Shown here one piece after another: positions 1 through 8,221 of a stretch of 64,000 bases of DNA. The stretch's first letter is position 1. Each line of letters opens with the position of its first letter. The position numbers and the translations under genes were made by a program. The stretch spans positions 545,692-609,691 of the forward strand of contig NZ_ABVL01000002.1 in assembly GCF_000173075.1 (NCBI RefSeq). The letters are read 5' to 3'. This DNA comes from Chthoniobacter flavus Ellin428. GTDB taxonomy: Bacteria; Verrucomicrobiota; Verrucomicrobiia; Chthoniobacterales; Chthoniobacteraceae. The notes beneath the pieces were generated by a model. It had not been told where the DNA came from, did not search any database, and saw only the letters and a program-made list of their open reading frames with translations.

Positions 1-1254
1 TCCACGGAGCCGGAGCTCCTGGAAAAAGAACCGAACGACGAATTCAAAGCGCCGCAGAAGATCGACGCGCTCCCCGCGACCATCAGTGGACGGCTCGATA
101 AATCCGGCGATGTCGATTCCTTCGGCATCACGCTGAAGAAGGGCGATACGCTCACTGCCTGGGTCGAGGCTTATGTGCTCGCTTCCACCTTCGATGGCAT
201 GCTTCGCGTCGTCGATGAAAACGGCGATGAACTGACCTTCGATCACGATGGTCGCACGCTCGATCCTTATCTCACCTGGAAGGCGCCACGCGACGGCACC
301 TTCGTCGTGCAACTCATGGGCTTCGCCTACCCGGCGAATGCGAGTGTGCAGCTCACCGGTGGCGAAGGCTGTATCTACCGGCTTCATCTTACCACCGCGC
401 CGCAACCGCTGATCAGTTTTCCACCACATCATCCTGACGAGGGCGCGGAAGTCGCCGAGCAGGAACCGAATGATTCCATCGACAAAGCGCAGGCCGTGAC
501 GCTCCCCTGCTCGATCTCCGGCTGCATCAACCAGGCGGGCGACGAAGATCGCTTCGCCTTCACTGTCGAGAAAGGCAAGATCTATAGCATTGAGGCCATC
601 GGCGGGCGGGCCGGTTCGCCTCTCGACGCGTGGCTCAAGATCGAGAACAAAGACGGCAAGCAACTCACCCGCGCGGATGACACCGTCGGCGGGCGCGATC
701 CTCATCTCACCTGGACCGCTCCGAGCAACGGTGCCTTTTACGCGGCGATCGGCGATATCACGCATCACGGCGGCCCGCGCTTTCTCTATCAGCTTCATAT
801 TGGCGAAGCCATGCCCATCGTCGCAGGGACGGTCGCCAGTCATGAATGCGTTCTCGCTGCTGGGAAGACGGGCGAGATCAAGGCGACGATCAAGCCGGCC
901 AATGGTTTCAAGGCGAAGCTCCATCTCGCCGCGAAGAATTTGCCCGCTGGCGTTACCGCGCCAGAGGTCGATGTCCCGGAGAAAGGCGGCGATGTCACCT
1001 TGAAACTCAACGCCGAAGCCGATGCGGCCGCGGCCGGTCAACCCATTCAACTCGTCCTGCGCGAAGCCGACTCCGGCGCGGAACATCCGGTGAGCTATTC
1101 GATGATCACGACCGGGGAGAACAATGGCGTCCCGCAGGGCTATACCGAACTCGTCATCAACTCGACGGATCAACTCTGGCTCACCGTGACGGCCGCGGCG
1201 GCCAAGCCCGATGCGCCGAAACCGGATCCGGCCAGCGCGACTTCCCCCAAATGA
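1..1254 (+). CDS. PPC-domain exported protein, 5' end outside window
   Basis: The frame is open from the first base to a TGA at 1252-1254, so the start lies upstream of the window. Two copies of the bacterial pre-peptidase C-terminal (PPC) motif are visible: EKEPNDEF...GDVDSFGI near the first residues and EQEPNDSI...GDEDRFAF near residues 155-185. Each has the EPN(D) turn and the GD-x-D-x-F strand typical of this beta-sandwich. The C-terminal third (about residue 280 on) is another beta-rich segment. PPC domains occur on secreted or surface proteins, often PVC proteins of unknown role. It overlaps the next gene by ATGA, which suggests translational coupling. No catalytic domain is visible in the part present. 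Confidence 0.8.
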   Translation, partial: STEPELLEKEPNDEFKAPQKIDALPATISGRLDKSGDVDSFGITLKKGDTLTAWVEAYVLASTFDGMLRVVDENGDELTFDHDGRTLDPYLTWKAPRDGTFVVQLMGFAYPANASVQLTGGEGCIYRLHLTTAPQPLISFPPHHPDEGAEVAEQEPNDSIDKAQAVTLPCSISGCINQAGDEDRFAFTVEKGKIYSIEAIGGRAGSPLDAWLKIENKDGKQLTRADDTVGGRDPHLTWTAPSNGAFYAAIGDITHHGGPRFLYQLHIGEAMPIVAGTVASHECVLAAGKTGEIKATIKPANGFKAKLHLAAKNLPAGVTAPEVDVPEKGGDVTLKLNAEADAAAAGQPIQLVLREADSGAEHPVSYSMITTGENNGVPQGYTELVINSTDQLWLTVTAAAAKPDAPKPDPASATSPK

Positions 1255-2174
1255 ACTGGCGCCGCTTCACTCTCACGCTGTTCGCGCCTCTCCTCTGCCT
1301 TTGCAGTCGCGCGGAGGATCAACCGCTCTTCGTCGCCACACCGCTCACCAATCCCGGCGCATTCACCCACGGTATCGAAGGGCCGGCCTGCGACGCCGCG
1401 GGAAATATCTACTTCGTCAATGGTCCTTGGGAGCAGACCATCCAAAAGGTGACCCCACAGGGCGACAACGAAGTCTTCGTCACCTTGCCCGGAAAGAGCA
1501 TCGGCAATGGCATCCGCTTCGGCCGCGACGGCACGATGTACGTCGCCGATTACACCGAGCACAATATTCTGACGGTCGACATGCGGACGCGCGCGGTGAA
1601 GCTCTTCGCGCACGAGGAGCGGATGAATCAGCCCAACGACCTCGCCATCGCGCCCGACGGCACGCTCTACGCCAGCGATCCCAATTGGGACAACGGCGAC
1701 GGCCAGCTCTGGAGCATCGACCGCCATGGCCATGTCCGGCAGCTCGCGGAAAAAGTGGGCACGACCAACGGCATCGAAGTCAGCCCCGACGGACACACGC
1801 TTTACGTCAACGAAAGCGTCCAACTCTGCGTGTGGGCCTTCACGATCGCGCCCGACGGTTCGCTCACCGGTAAGCGACTGCTCAAAAAGTTCGATGACTT
1901 CAGTCTCGACGGCATGCGCTGCGACGTGGACGGCAACCTCTACGTCACGCGTCAACTCAAGGGCACCATCGTCAAGCTCTCGCCCACCGGTGAAGTACTG
2001 AAGGAATTCAGCGCCCTCGGCGCGAAGCCCAGTAACGTCTGCTTCGGCGGTCCCGACGGACGCACCCTCTACATCACCGAAGTCGAGCACCAACGCCTCG
2101 TCCAGGCCCGCGTGGACCGCCCCGGCCTGGAGTGGCAACGCTGGCAGGAGGCTGCGGCAAATCGATCACCATGA
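1251..2174 (+). CDS. SMP-30/gluconolactonase-type beta-propeller, exported
   Basis: 307 aa. The start is the ATG inside the ATGA overlap with the preceding gene, and it gives a clean signal peptide (MNWRRFTLTLFAPLLCLCSRA). The mature part is a six-bladed propeller of the SMP-30/gluconolaconase/LRE-like type: repeated blades carry GIEGPACDAAGNIYFVN, GIRFGRDGTMYVADY, PNDLAIAPDGTLYASD, NGIEVSPDGHTLYVNE and GMRCDVDGNLYVT. The N-D and S/N-D positions that bind the divalent metal in this family appear present. Family members hydrolyse sugar lactones or related esters; the substrate here cannot be told. Cell location is probably periplasm or cell surface. Confidence 0.85.
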   Translation: MNWRRFTLTLFAPLLCLCSRAEDQPLFVATPLTNPGAFTHGIEGPACDAAGNIYFVNGPWEQTIQKVTPQGDNEVFVTLPGKSIGNGIRFGRDGTMYVADYTEHNILTVDMRTRAVKLFAHEERMNQPNDLAIAPDGTLYASDPNWDNGDGQLWSIDRHGHVRQLAEKVGTTNGIEVSPDGHTLYVNESVQLCVWAFTIAPDGSLTGKRLLKKFDDFSLDGMRCDVDGNLYVTRQLKGTIVKLSPTGEVLKEFSALGAKPSNVCFGGPDGRTLYITEVEHQRLVQARVDRPGLEWQRWQEAAANRSP

Positions 2175-2181
2175 AACTGCA

Positions 2182-2265
2182 AGTAATCAGTAATCAGTAG
2201 TCAGTAATCAGTGATAAGTATGTGCAGACTAATTACTGAATACTGATCACTGATTACTGATTACT
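2182..2265. repeat. Heptad inverted repeat, family A copy 1 (AGTAATC)
   Basis: The left arm (2182-2214) is a tandem run of the 7-mer AGTAATC with small variations. The right arm (2231-2265) is the same array as the reverse complement. The two arms could fold into a hairpin of about 30 bp with a loop of some 16 nt. It lies in the spacer between two co-directional genes. Copies 2 and 3 of the family are at 26777-26859 and 51072-51148. Confidence 0.85.
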
Positions 2266-2281
2266 CACCCTCCCTTCCCCC

Positions 2282-3619
2282 ATGACCGACCGTTTCGCCA
2301 AATCCCGCAGCCTCTTCGAGCGTGCTCAAAACAGCATCGCCGGTGGCATCAATAGTGGCATCCGCAAGATGGAACAGCCCGTGCCGCTCTACTTCGCCCG
2401 CGGTTCGGGATCCCGCCTGTGGGATGTCGACGGCAACGAATGCATCGACTTCCAGACCGGCCAGGGCGCGCTCCTCTTCGGCCACGCGCCGGAGGGAATG
2501 GCGGAAGCCATCTCGGCGCAGGTCCGGCTCGGTACGCACTGGGCCGCGCAATCGGAACTCGAGATCGACGTCGCCGAACGTCTCCAGGCGATGATCCCCA
2601 GCGTGGAGCGCGTCCGCTTCAACAATTCCGCCACCGAGGTCGTCCTGAGCGCGCTGCGCCTGGCGCGTGGACTCACCGGCAAACCGCTCGTCTTGAAATT
2701 CGAAGGCCACTACCACGGCTGGTCGGATGAAGGCCTCGTCGGCTTCGCGCCGCCGCCGGACAAATGGGGCACTGAGGAAGAACCGACGCGCCTGCATCCC
2801 AGCAAGGGCGTCATCCCCGAGGTGCTCGATCAATTCGTCGTCGCGCGCTGGAACGACCCTGAGCATCTGCGCCGCCGCGTGGATCAATATCGCGGCCGGA
2901 TCGCGGCGATCATCTTCGAACCGGCGCTCTGCAACACGAGTTGCATCGAGCCGGCGCCCGGCCTGCTCAGCACCATCCGCGAACTGTGCGATCGCGAGGG
3001 CGCACTCATGATCGCCGATGAGACGATCACCGGCTTTCGTTTCGGTCCTTCCGGCGCGCAAGGCTATTACGATTTTTCGCCCGATCTCACCATCTTCGGC
3101 AAGGCCATCGGTGGCGGTGTGCCCTTTGCCGCCCTTGGCGGCCGGACGAGAATTTTCGAACCGATCATCCGCGGCGAGGTCGTCCACGCCGGCACGCTCA
3201 ATGCCAATCCGCTTTGCCTGTCCGCCAGCCGTTGGTGCCTCGACCAGATCCTCGCCCTCGGCAAAGAACATCCCACCGGCCTGCAGTGCCTGGGCAACAA
3301 GCTCATGGAAGGCCTCGAAAGGCTGGCCCACGAATATGCCATCCCGCTGCATCCGCAAGGTCCGGGCCTGGTCTTTCACACCGCCATGCTCAAGCCCGGA
3401 GCCGCACCCGGCCCCATCCGCGATTATCGCGATTGTGTGCAGCGCCACGATGCCCCGCGCTGGGCGCACCTCCGCCGTTGCCTGCTCGAACACGGCGTGC
3501 GCGCCATCGAGCGCGGCCTGTGGTTCATGAATCTCACGCTCACCGAAGCCGACATCGAGACCACGCTCACCCGCGCCACCGCCGCTTTCGCGCAGCACGC
3601 GGCCGAATGGAAAGCATGA
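2282..3619 (+). CDS. Class-III aminotransferase, glutamate-1-semialdehyde aminomutase-like
   Basis: 445 aa, PLP-dependent fold type I. Visible motifs are NSATEV (phosphate binding), HYHGWSDE, the Asp motif MIADETITGFRFG, and the Schiff-base lysine at about K274 in FGKAIGGGVPFAA. This is the pattern of HemL-like aminomutases and related omega-aminotransferases. HemL itself is unlikely because the gene lies in a catabolic-looking run with an M81 peptidase, RidA, a dipeptidase and a transporter, not with haem genes. It ends in an ATGA overlap with the next gene. An amino-acid or amine transaminase/aminomutase is the safest call; the substrate is not known. Confidence 0.88.
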   Translation: MTDRFAKSRSLFERAQNSIAGGINSGIRKMEQPVPLYFARGSGSRLWDVDGNECIDFQTGQGALLFGHAPEGMAEAISAQVRLGTHWAAQSELEIDVAERLQAMIPSVERVRFNNSATEVVLSALRLARGLTGKPLVLKFEGHYHGWSDEGLVGFAPPPDKWGTEEEPTRLHPSKGVIPEVLDQFVVARWNDPEHLRRRVDQYRGRIAAIIFEPALCNTSCIEPAPGLLSTIRELCDREGALMIADETITGFRFGPSGAQGYYDFSPDLTIFGKAIGGGVPFAALGGRTRIFEPIIRGEVVHAGTLNANPLCLSASRWCLDQILALGKEHPTGLQCLGNKLMEGLERLAHEYAIPLHPQGPGLVFHTAMLKPGAAPGPIRDYRDCVQRHDAPRWAHLRRCLLEHGVRAIERGLWFMNLTLTEADIETTLTRATAAFAQHAAEWKA

Positions 3620-5088
3620 ACCGCCCGCGCGTCCTTTTCGCCGGGCTCTTTCACGAGACGCATACCTTTCTCGAAGGCACCACGGCGCTACACGATTTCC
3701 AAGTCTTCCGCGGCGCCGATCTGCTGCGCTGCACCGGCGACAGCTCACCCCTCGGCGGTGCCCTCGAATCGGCCAAGGCCTTCGGCTGGGAAGTCGTACC
3801 CACCGTCGATTTCCGAGCGTCGCCGAGCGCGATCGTCGAAGACACCGTCATCGAGGATTTCTGGCGCGATCTCACCGCGCGCATCCCCCCGCAGATCGAC
3901 GCCGTGTACCTCGTCCTGCATGGTGCCATGGTCTCGCAGTCATTTCCCGACGTCGAAGGCGAGATCCTCGCCCGGCTGCGACAGCGCGTCGGCGAGGTCC
4001 CCATCTTTGGCGTCTTCGACCTGCATGCGAATTTCACGCAACGCATGGCCGAGCTCTCAAGCTGTCTCGTCGCGTACCGCCAAAATCCGCACACCGATGG
4101 ACGCGCCGCCGCGAAGATCGCCGCCGATCTCCTCCAGCGCTCGCTAAAAACCCAGCAATTCCCGCGCACTTACTGGCAACATCCACCGCTGGTCTGGCCA
4201 CCGACCGGCACCGGCACCGCCGATGAGCCGATGCGCGCGCTCGAAGCGGTCGCCCGGCAACTCGAATCGCAGAACGCCGATTTTTGGACCGTGAACGTCA
4301 TCGCCGGGTTCGCTTTCGCCGATACGCCGGACACCGGAGTCAGCTTCACCGTCTGCACCACCGGCCCCGAGACGCCCGTCCGCGCGGCCCTGCAAGAACT
4401 CTGCGACTTGGCGGCGAAATTGAAAGACCGAGGCAATGTCGTCGATCCCCCGATCGAGGACGCCCTGGCGACGCTGAAAACACAGCCGGACGGGCTGACC
4501 GTCCTCGTCGAACCGTCGGACAATATCGGCGGCGGCGCCCCGGGAGATGGTACGGGCCTCCTGCGCGCGCTGATCGACCATGGCGTCTCGAACGCGGCCA
4601 TCGCCATCAACGATCCCGACGCCGTGAGACAACTCACGAAGCGGCCTGTACACAAACCCATTACCTTGGACATCGGCGGCAAAGGCAGCCGCCTGGATGC
4701 AGGACCGCTCCCGTTGGAAATCGGCCTGCTCTGGACGAGCGACGGCAAATTCGAACTGGAGGACAAGCAAAGTCATCTCGCTTCGATGGCCGGCGACCGG
4801 TTCGACATGGGCCCGTGCGCCGTCGTGCGGCATCGAGACATCACCATCCTGCTCACCAGTCGCAAGACCCCGCCCTTCGATCTCGGCCAATGGCGCAGCC
4901 AGGGCATTGATCCGGCGAAGCTGTCCGTCATTGTGGTCAAAGCCGCCGTCGCTCACCGGCGCGCCTACGATCCCATCGCCGCGCGCATGATCTGGGTCGA
5001 CACGCCTGGCCCGTGCACGAGCAATCTCCGCTCGCTCCCTTACCGCAACATCCACCGTCCCATCTTTCCACTCGATTCCCACTCATGA
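3616..5088 (+). CDS. M81 family metallopeptidase (microcystinase C / MlrC-like)
   Basis: 490 aa from the ATG in the ATGA overlap with the aminotransferase; another in-frame ATG lies three codons upstream at 3607. The M81/MlrC fold is recognisable from HETHTF near residues 13-18, FDLHANF with probable metal ligands D135 and H137, and NPHTDG with H159. The family has an N-terminal metallopeptidase half and the C-terminal MlrC half (VLVEPSDNIGGGAPGDGTG). Characterised MlrC hydrolyses linear peptides containing unusual amino acids; most homologues have unknown substrates. It overlaps the RidA gene downstream by four bases, so the three genes are probably co-translated. Confidence 0.88.
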   Translation: MNRPRVLFAGLFHETHTFLEGTTALHDFQVFRGADLLRCTGDSSPLGGALESAKAFGWEVVPTVDFRASPSAIVEDTVIEDFWRDLTARIPPQIDAVYLVLHGAMVSQSFPDVEGEILARLRQRVGEVPIFGVFDLHANFTQRMAELSSCLVAYRQNPHTDGRAAAKIAADLLQRSLKTQQFPRTYWQHPPLVWPPTGTGTADEPMRALEAVARQLESQNADFWTVNVIAGFAFADTPDTGVSFTVCTTGPETPVRAALQELCDLAAKLKDRGNVVDPPIEDALATLKTQPDGLTVLVEPSDNIGGGAPGDGTGLLRALIDHGVSNAAIAINDPDAVRQLTKRPVHKPITLDIGGKGSRLDAGPLPLEIGLLWTSDGKFELEDKQSHLASMAGDRFDMGPCAVVRHRDITILLTSRKTPPFDLGQWRSQGIDPAKLSVIVVKAAVAHRRAYDPIAARMIWVDTPGPCTSNLRSLPYRNIHRPIFPLDSHS

Positions 5089-5477
5089 CCCATCCCGACG
5101 TCTCCTATCCGCGCAACGCTGACACGCCCACCTCGCATCTCCCCTTCAGCCCGAGCGTCCGCTTCGGCGATCTCATCTTCATCTCCGGCCAGGCTTCGGT
5201 CGATGCCGAGGGCAAGATCGTTAGCGACACCTTCGAGGGCGAATTTCGCCGCTCGATCGAAAACGTGCGCAAGGTCCTCGCCGCCGCCGGCAGCGATCTC
5301 GCTCACGTCATCCAGACCCGCAACTATGTGCGCGACGCCGCCGACGTGCCGCTCTACAACCAACTCTATCGCGAGTATTTCACCGAGCCCTACCCCACTC
5401 GCACCACCATCACCAACTGCCTCCCACCCACGCTGCGTTATGAAATCGAAGTCGTCGCGGTGAAGCGACCGGCTTAA
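5085..5477 (+). CDS. RidA family (YjgF/YER057c/UK114) deaminase
   Basis: 130 aa, the usual RidA length, starting at the ATG that overlaps the M81 stop. Conserved features are FGDLIFISGQ near the N terminus, the QT-R segment VIQTRNYVRD, and the C-terminal PTRTTI...YEIEVVAVKR block, which carries the arginine that binds the carboxylate of the enamine/imine substrate and the closing glutamate. RidA proteins hydrolyse reactive enamines/imines made by PLP enzymes. A partner role for the aminotransferase three genes upstream fits, but it is inferred from the context. Confidence 0.9.
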   Translation: MTHPDVSYPRNADTPTSHLPFSPSVRFGDLIFISGQASVDAEGKIVSDTFEGEFRRSIENVRKVLAAAGSDLAHVIQTRNYVRDAADVPLYNQLYREYFTEPYPTRTTITNCLPPTLRYEIEVVAVKRPA

Positions 5478-5480
5478 AGG

Positions 5481-5603
5481 CAGAACATCCAACATCGAAC
5501 ACCCAACACCCAACATCCAATTACCCTCCTTCTAACCGCTCCACGCTCGCCATCGGCTTCTGTCATTGGAAGTTGGGTGTTGGATGTTGGACGTTGAATG
5601 TTT
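5481..5603. repeat. Heptad inverted repeat, family B copy 1 (AACATCC/AACACCC)
   Basis: The left arm (5481-5521) is a tandem of AACATCC/AACACCC heptads preceded by AAAGGCAG. The right arm (5565-5603) carries the reverse complement heptads (GTTGGGTGTTGGATGTTGGA). The loop of about 43 nt is unrelated to the arms. It sits between RidA and the dipeptidase, two co-directional genes. Because the arms have no stops in one frame, they extend open frames with artefactual peptide such as MLDVGCWMLDV; the true start of the dipeptidase is after the repeat. Confidence 0.85.
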
Positions 5604-5619
5604 CCTTCCTTTCCCTCTC

Positions 5620-6723
5620 ATGCACCCTCCCCGTCTCATCTTCGACTGCCATCTTGACATCTCGATGAACGCGATGGAATTCAATCGCGACCAGCGCTGG
5701 TCGCTGGAAAAACTCCGGCGCTGCGAACTCGGCGGAGGGCCCCTGCCCGTGGATGCCGAGCGCCATCGCTCGCGCAATACCGTGTGTTTTCCCGAGCTGC
5801 GCCGCGGACGCTTCGGCGTCATCGTCGCCACGCAGATCGCGCGCTACTCGCCGCGCTTCCACAATCTTCCCGGCTGGCGCAGTCCGGAACAAGCGTGGGC
5901 GCACACCCAGGGGCAGCTCGCCTACTACCGCACCATGGAAGCGTGCGGCGAAATGGTGCAACTCCGCACCTGGCCCGAGGTCGAGGCGCACGCGAATAAA
6001 TGGAAGGATGCCACGGACGAAGAAGCGGAGAAACTGCCCATTGGTTATCTGCTCAGCCTCGAGGGCGCGGACTCGATCCTGAGCTGGAAACATCTCGAGA
6101 AATCGCGCGCGGATGGACTCATCGCGCTCGGCCCAGTTCATTACGGGCCCGGTATCTACGGGCACGGCACGGATGACGAAGGTCCGCTGCCACCGATCGG
6201 TCATGAATTGCTCAAGGAAATGGAACGCCTCGGTATCATTCTCGATGTCACCCATCTCTGCGACGAAAGTTTCTGGGACGCCCTCGCGCATTACCAGGGG
6301 CCGCTCTGGGCCAGCCATCACAATTGCCGCGCGCTGGCCAATTGGAACCGCCAGCTCGCCGACGATCAGATCAAGGCCCTCATCGAGCGCGGCGCAGTCA
6401 TCGGCATGGCCTTCGACGCGATCATGATGGTCCACAACTGGGCCCACAAACGCTCCAGGCCGGAAGACTTCGGATTGAAGATCGAAAAGATCTGCGAGCA
6501 CATCGATCACATCTGCCAGATCGCCGGCAATGCCCACCACGTGGGCATCGGCACCGATCTCGATGGCGGCTTCGGTACGGAGCAAACGCCCATGGATCTC
6601 AACAGCATCGCTGATCTCGTAAAGATCGGGCCGCTGCTCGCCGCCCGCGGCTACCCGCAGACCGATATCGACGGCATCTTCCACGGCAATTTCTTCCGCT
6701 TCCTCCGCGAGCATTTGCAATGA
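5620..6723 (+). CDS. Membrane dipeptidase (peptidase M19) family
   Basis: 367 aa from an ATG (MHPPRLIFDCHLDI) just after the family B repeat; the longer open frame only translates the repeat. Renal dipeptidase/M19 hallmarks are HLD (the H-x-D metal site, H11/D13), LSLEGAD with the bridging glutamate, DVTHLCDESFWD, ASHHNCRAL and GTDLDGGFG. M19 enzymes are zinc dipeptidases that often accept substrates with D-residues or beta-lactams. The gene ends in an ATGA overlap with the MFS transporter, which suggests uptake and hydrolysis of the same compound. Confidence 0.9.
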   Translation: MHPPRLIFDCHLDISMNAMEFNRDQRWSLEKLRRCELGGGPLPVDAERHRSRNTVCFPELRRGRFGVIVATQIARYSPRFHNLPGWRSPEQAWAHTQGQLAYYRTMEACGEMVQLRTWPEVEAHANKWKDATDEEAEKLPIGYLLSLEGADSILSWKHLEKSRADGLIALGPVHYGPGIYGHGTDDEGPLPPIGHELLKEMERLGIILDVTHLCDESFWDALAHYQGPLWASHHNCRALANWNRQLADDQIKALIERGAVIGMAFDAIMMVHNWAHKRSRPEDFGLKIEKICEHIDHICQIAGNAHHVGIGTDLDGGFGTEQTPMDLNSIADLVKIGPLLAARGYPQTDIDGIFHGNFFRFLREHLQ

Positions 6724-8033
6724 GCGAGACACCGAGTGGCGCAACTCACGTTCGTTATGCGCTGCTCGGGGTGGCGACGGCGAACGCGTTCCTGCTCTAT
6801 CTCGATCGCATTTGCATGACCACGGTCGTGCATTCGCCCTCGTTCCTGCGCGAGCTACACCTCAGCGAAGCGGATGTGGGCAACGTACTCTCGTCGTTCT
6901 TCTTTGCCTACGCACTCGGCCAGCTTCCCGCCGGTTGGCTGGCGGATCGTTTTGGACCGCGACGCATGCTCGTCGCTTACATTGTCCTGTGGTCGGCTTG
7001 CACGGCGCTGACCGGCCTGGCGACCAGCATCGCGGCGATCGTCATCGTGCGGTTGGCCTGTGGTTTATCCGAGGCCGGGGCGTATCCCGCGAGTGCGCGG
7101 GTCATCTCCCGCTGGTTTCCGTTCGGCCATCGAGCGAGGGCCAATTCCTTCGTCGCCTTCGGCGGCCGGCTCGGTCTGGCGCTCGCCCCGTGGCTTACTG
7201 TGGAGGTCATCGCCCGGCTCAATGGCTGGCGGCCGGTGCTGTGGATTTACGGCGGCATCGGTCTGACCCTCGCCGCGGCAACCTTTTTCACCTTTCGCGA
7301 CGAACCCGCACTGCATCCCTGGACCAATGAGGCCGAGCGCGAACTCATCCGCAGCAGCGGCCCGCCGCCGTCAAAACCCGATTACCGTTTTCCGTGGCTG
7401 GAACTTCTCTGCCACCGCGGGCTGTGGTTGCTCAGTCTCGGTGCCATCGGCCTGAACTTCGGCTGGGCGCTGCTCGTCACCTGGCTGCCGAAGTATCTGC
7501 AAAGTGTGCGCGGCCTGGATGAGGAGGACGCCAACTTCTCAGTCACGATCGTGCTGGCCTGCGGAGTAGCCGGCGTGCTTTTTGGCGGCTGGTGGTGCGA
7601 TGCGCTTAGCCGCTGGTTCGGGTCGCGCTGGGGACGACGATTGCCCATCATCATCGGTGGGCTCATCGGCACCGCGGCCTATCTCGTCTGTCCTTCGCTG
7701 CACTCGGCGCGTGGCGTCATCATCGCCTGTGGACTCGTGGCCTTCGCTACCGACAGCGCGAATCCCGCGATCTGGACACTCAGCCAGGACATTGGCCGCG
7801 GCCACGTCGCGGCCACACTCGCCTGGAGCAATATGTGGGGCAATCTCGGCGCCTCGGCAGTGGCCAAGACAATTCCGCTGGCGCTGGCCAGCACAATGCA
7901 TCGCGCCGATTGGAGCGAAGTCTTCTGGATGTGTGCGGCGAGTTTCCTCATTTTCGCCGGCTGCGCGCTTTTCATCGATAGCACGAAGCCGCTGGCGAAC
8001 CCGTTCGCGCCGCGCGAAGAACGTGCGCTGTAG
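6720..8033 (+). CDS. MFS transporter
   Basis: 437 aa starting in the ATGA overlap with the dipeptidase. About twelve hydrophobic segments are visible. The loop motif between TM2 and TM3, GWLADRFGPRRMLVAY, is the classic MFS signature, with a weaker second-half copy GGWWCDALSRWFGSRWGRR. The layout resembles anion:cation symporters (ACS; hexuronate and glycerate/tartrate type), which also carry QLPAGWLADRFG. It is the last gene of the 2282-8033 run and most likely imports its substrate. Confidence 0.88.
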   Translation: MSETPSGATHVRYALLGVATANAFLLYLDRICMTTVVHSPSFLRELHLSEADVGNVLSSFFFAYALGQLPAGWLADRFGPRRMLVAYIVLWSACTALTGLATSIAAIVIVRLACGLSEAGAYPASARVISRWFPFGHRARANSFVAFGGRLGLALAPWLTVEVIARLNGWRPVLWIYGGIGLTLAAATFFTFRDEPALHPWTNEAERELIRSSGPPPSKPDYRFPWLELLCHRGLWLLSLGAIGLNFGWALLVTWLPKYLQSVRGLDEEDANFSVTIVLACGVAGVLFGGWWCDALSRWFGSRWGRRLPIIIGGLIGTAAYLVCPSLHSARGVIIACGLVAFATDSANPAIWTLSQDIGRGHVAATLAWSNMWGNLGASAVAKTIPLALASTMHRADWSEVFWMCAASFLIFAGCALFIDSTKPLANPFAPREERAL

Positions 8034-8221
8034 CGGCGCCGTCCCGGCGATACATGGAGAGATGCGCCGTTGCAACAGGCTCAAGGCCCCGAGCTTGTCG
8101 AAGGGCTCCTGCGCGTTCCCACTCTTCCCGGGCGGAGGCGGAGGAAATATTGGGGAGCACGCGCGAGCGTGTCCCTCCGTCGTTCCCCGCAGCGACTAGT
8201 CGCTTCGCTACCTGCGAACAC
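8034..8221. other. Spacer between convergent genes with small palindromes
   Basis: No gene is seen between the converging MFS and propeller genes. The spacer has an imperfect inverted repeat around 8152-8176 (GAGCACGC/GCGTGTC) and a perfect 14-bp palindrome AGCGACTAGTCGCT at 8191-8204. Neither is followed by a clear T-run on either strand, so a rho-independent terminator is possible but not proven. Confidence 0.4.

Noticed and set aside
2182..2265. CRISPR array
   Set aside because: The units are 7-mers without spacers and the two halves are inverted; no cas genes are present.
2261..3748. Long open frame on the minus strand (495 aa)
   Set aside because: It is the mirror of the aminotransferase gene; its product is Arg/Gly/Ala-rich with no domain, as expected of GC-rich antisense frames.
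5566..5620. Upstream start for the M19 dipeptidase
   Set aside because: The extra residues (MEVGCWMLDVECF...) are translation of the family B repeat, not protein.
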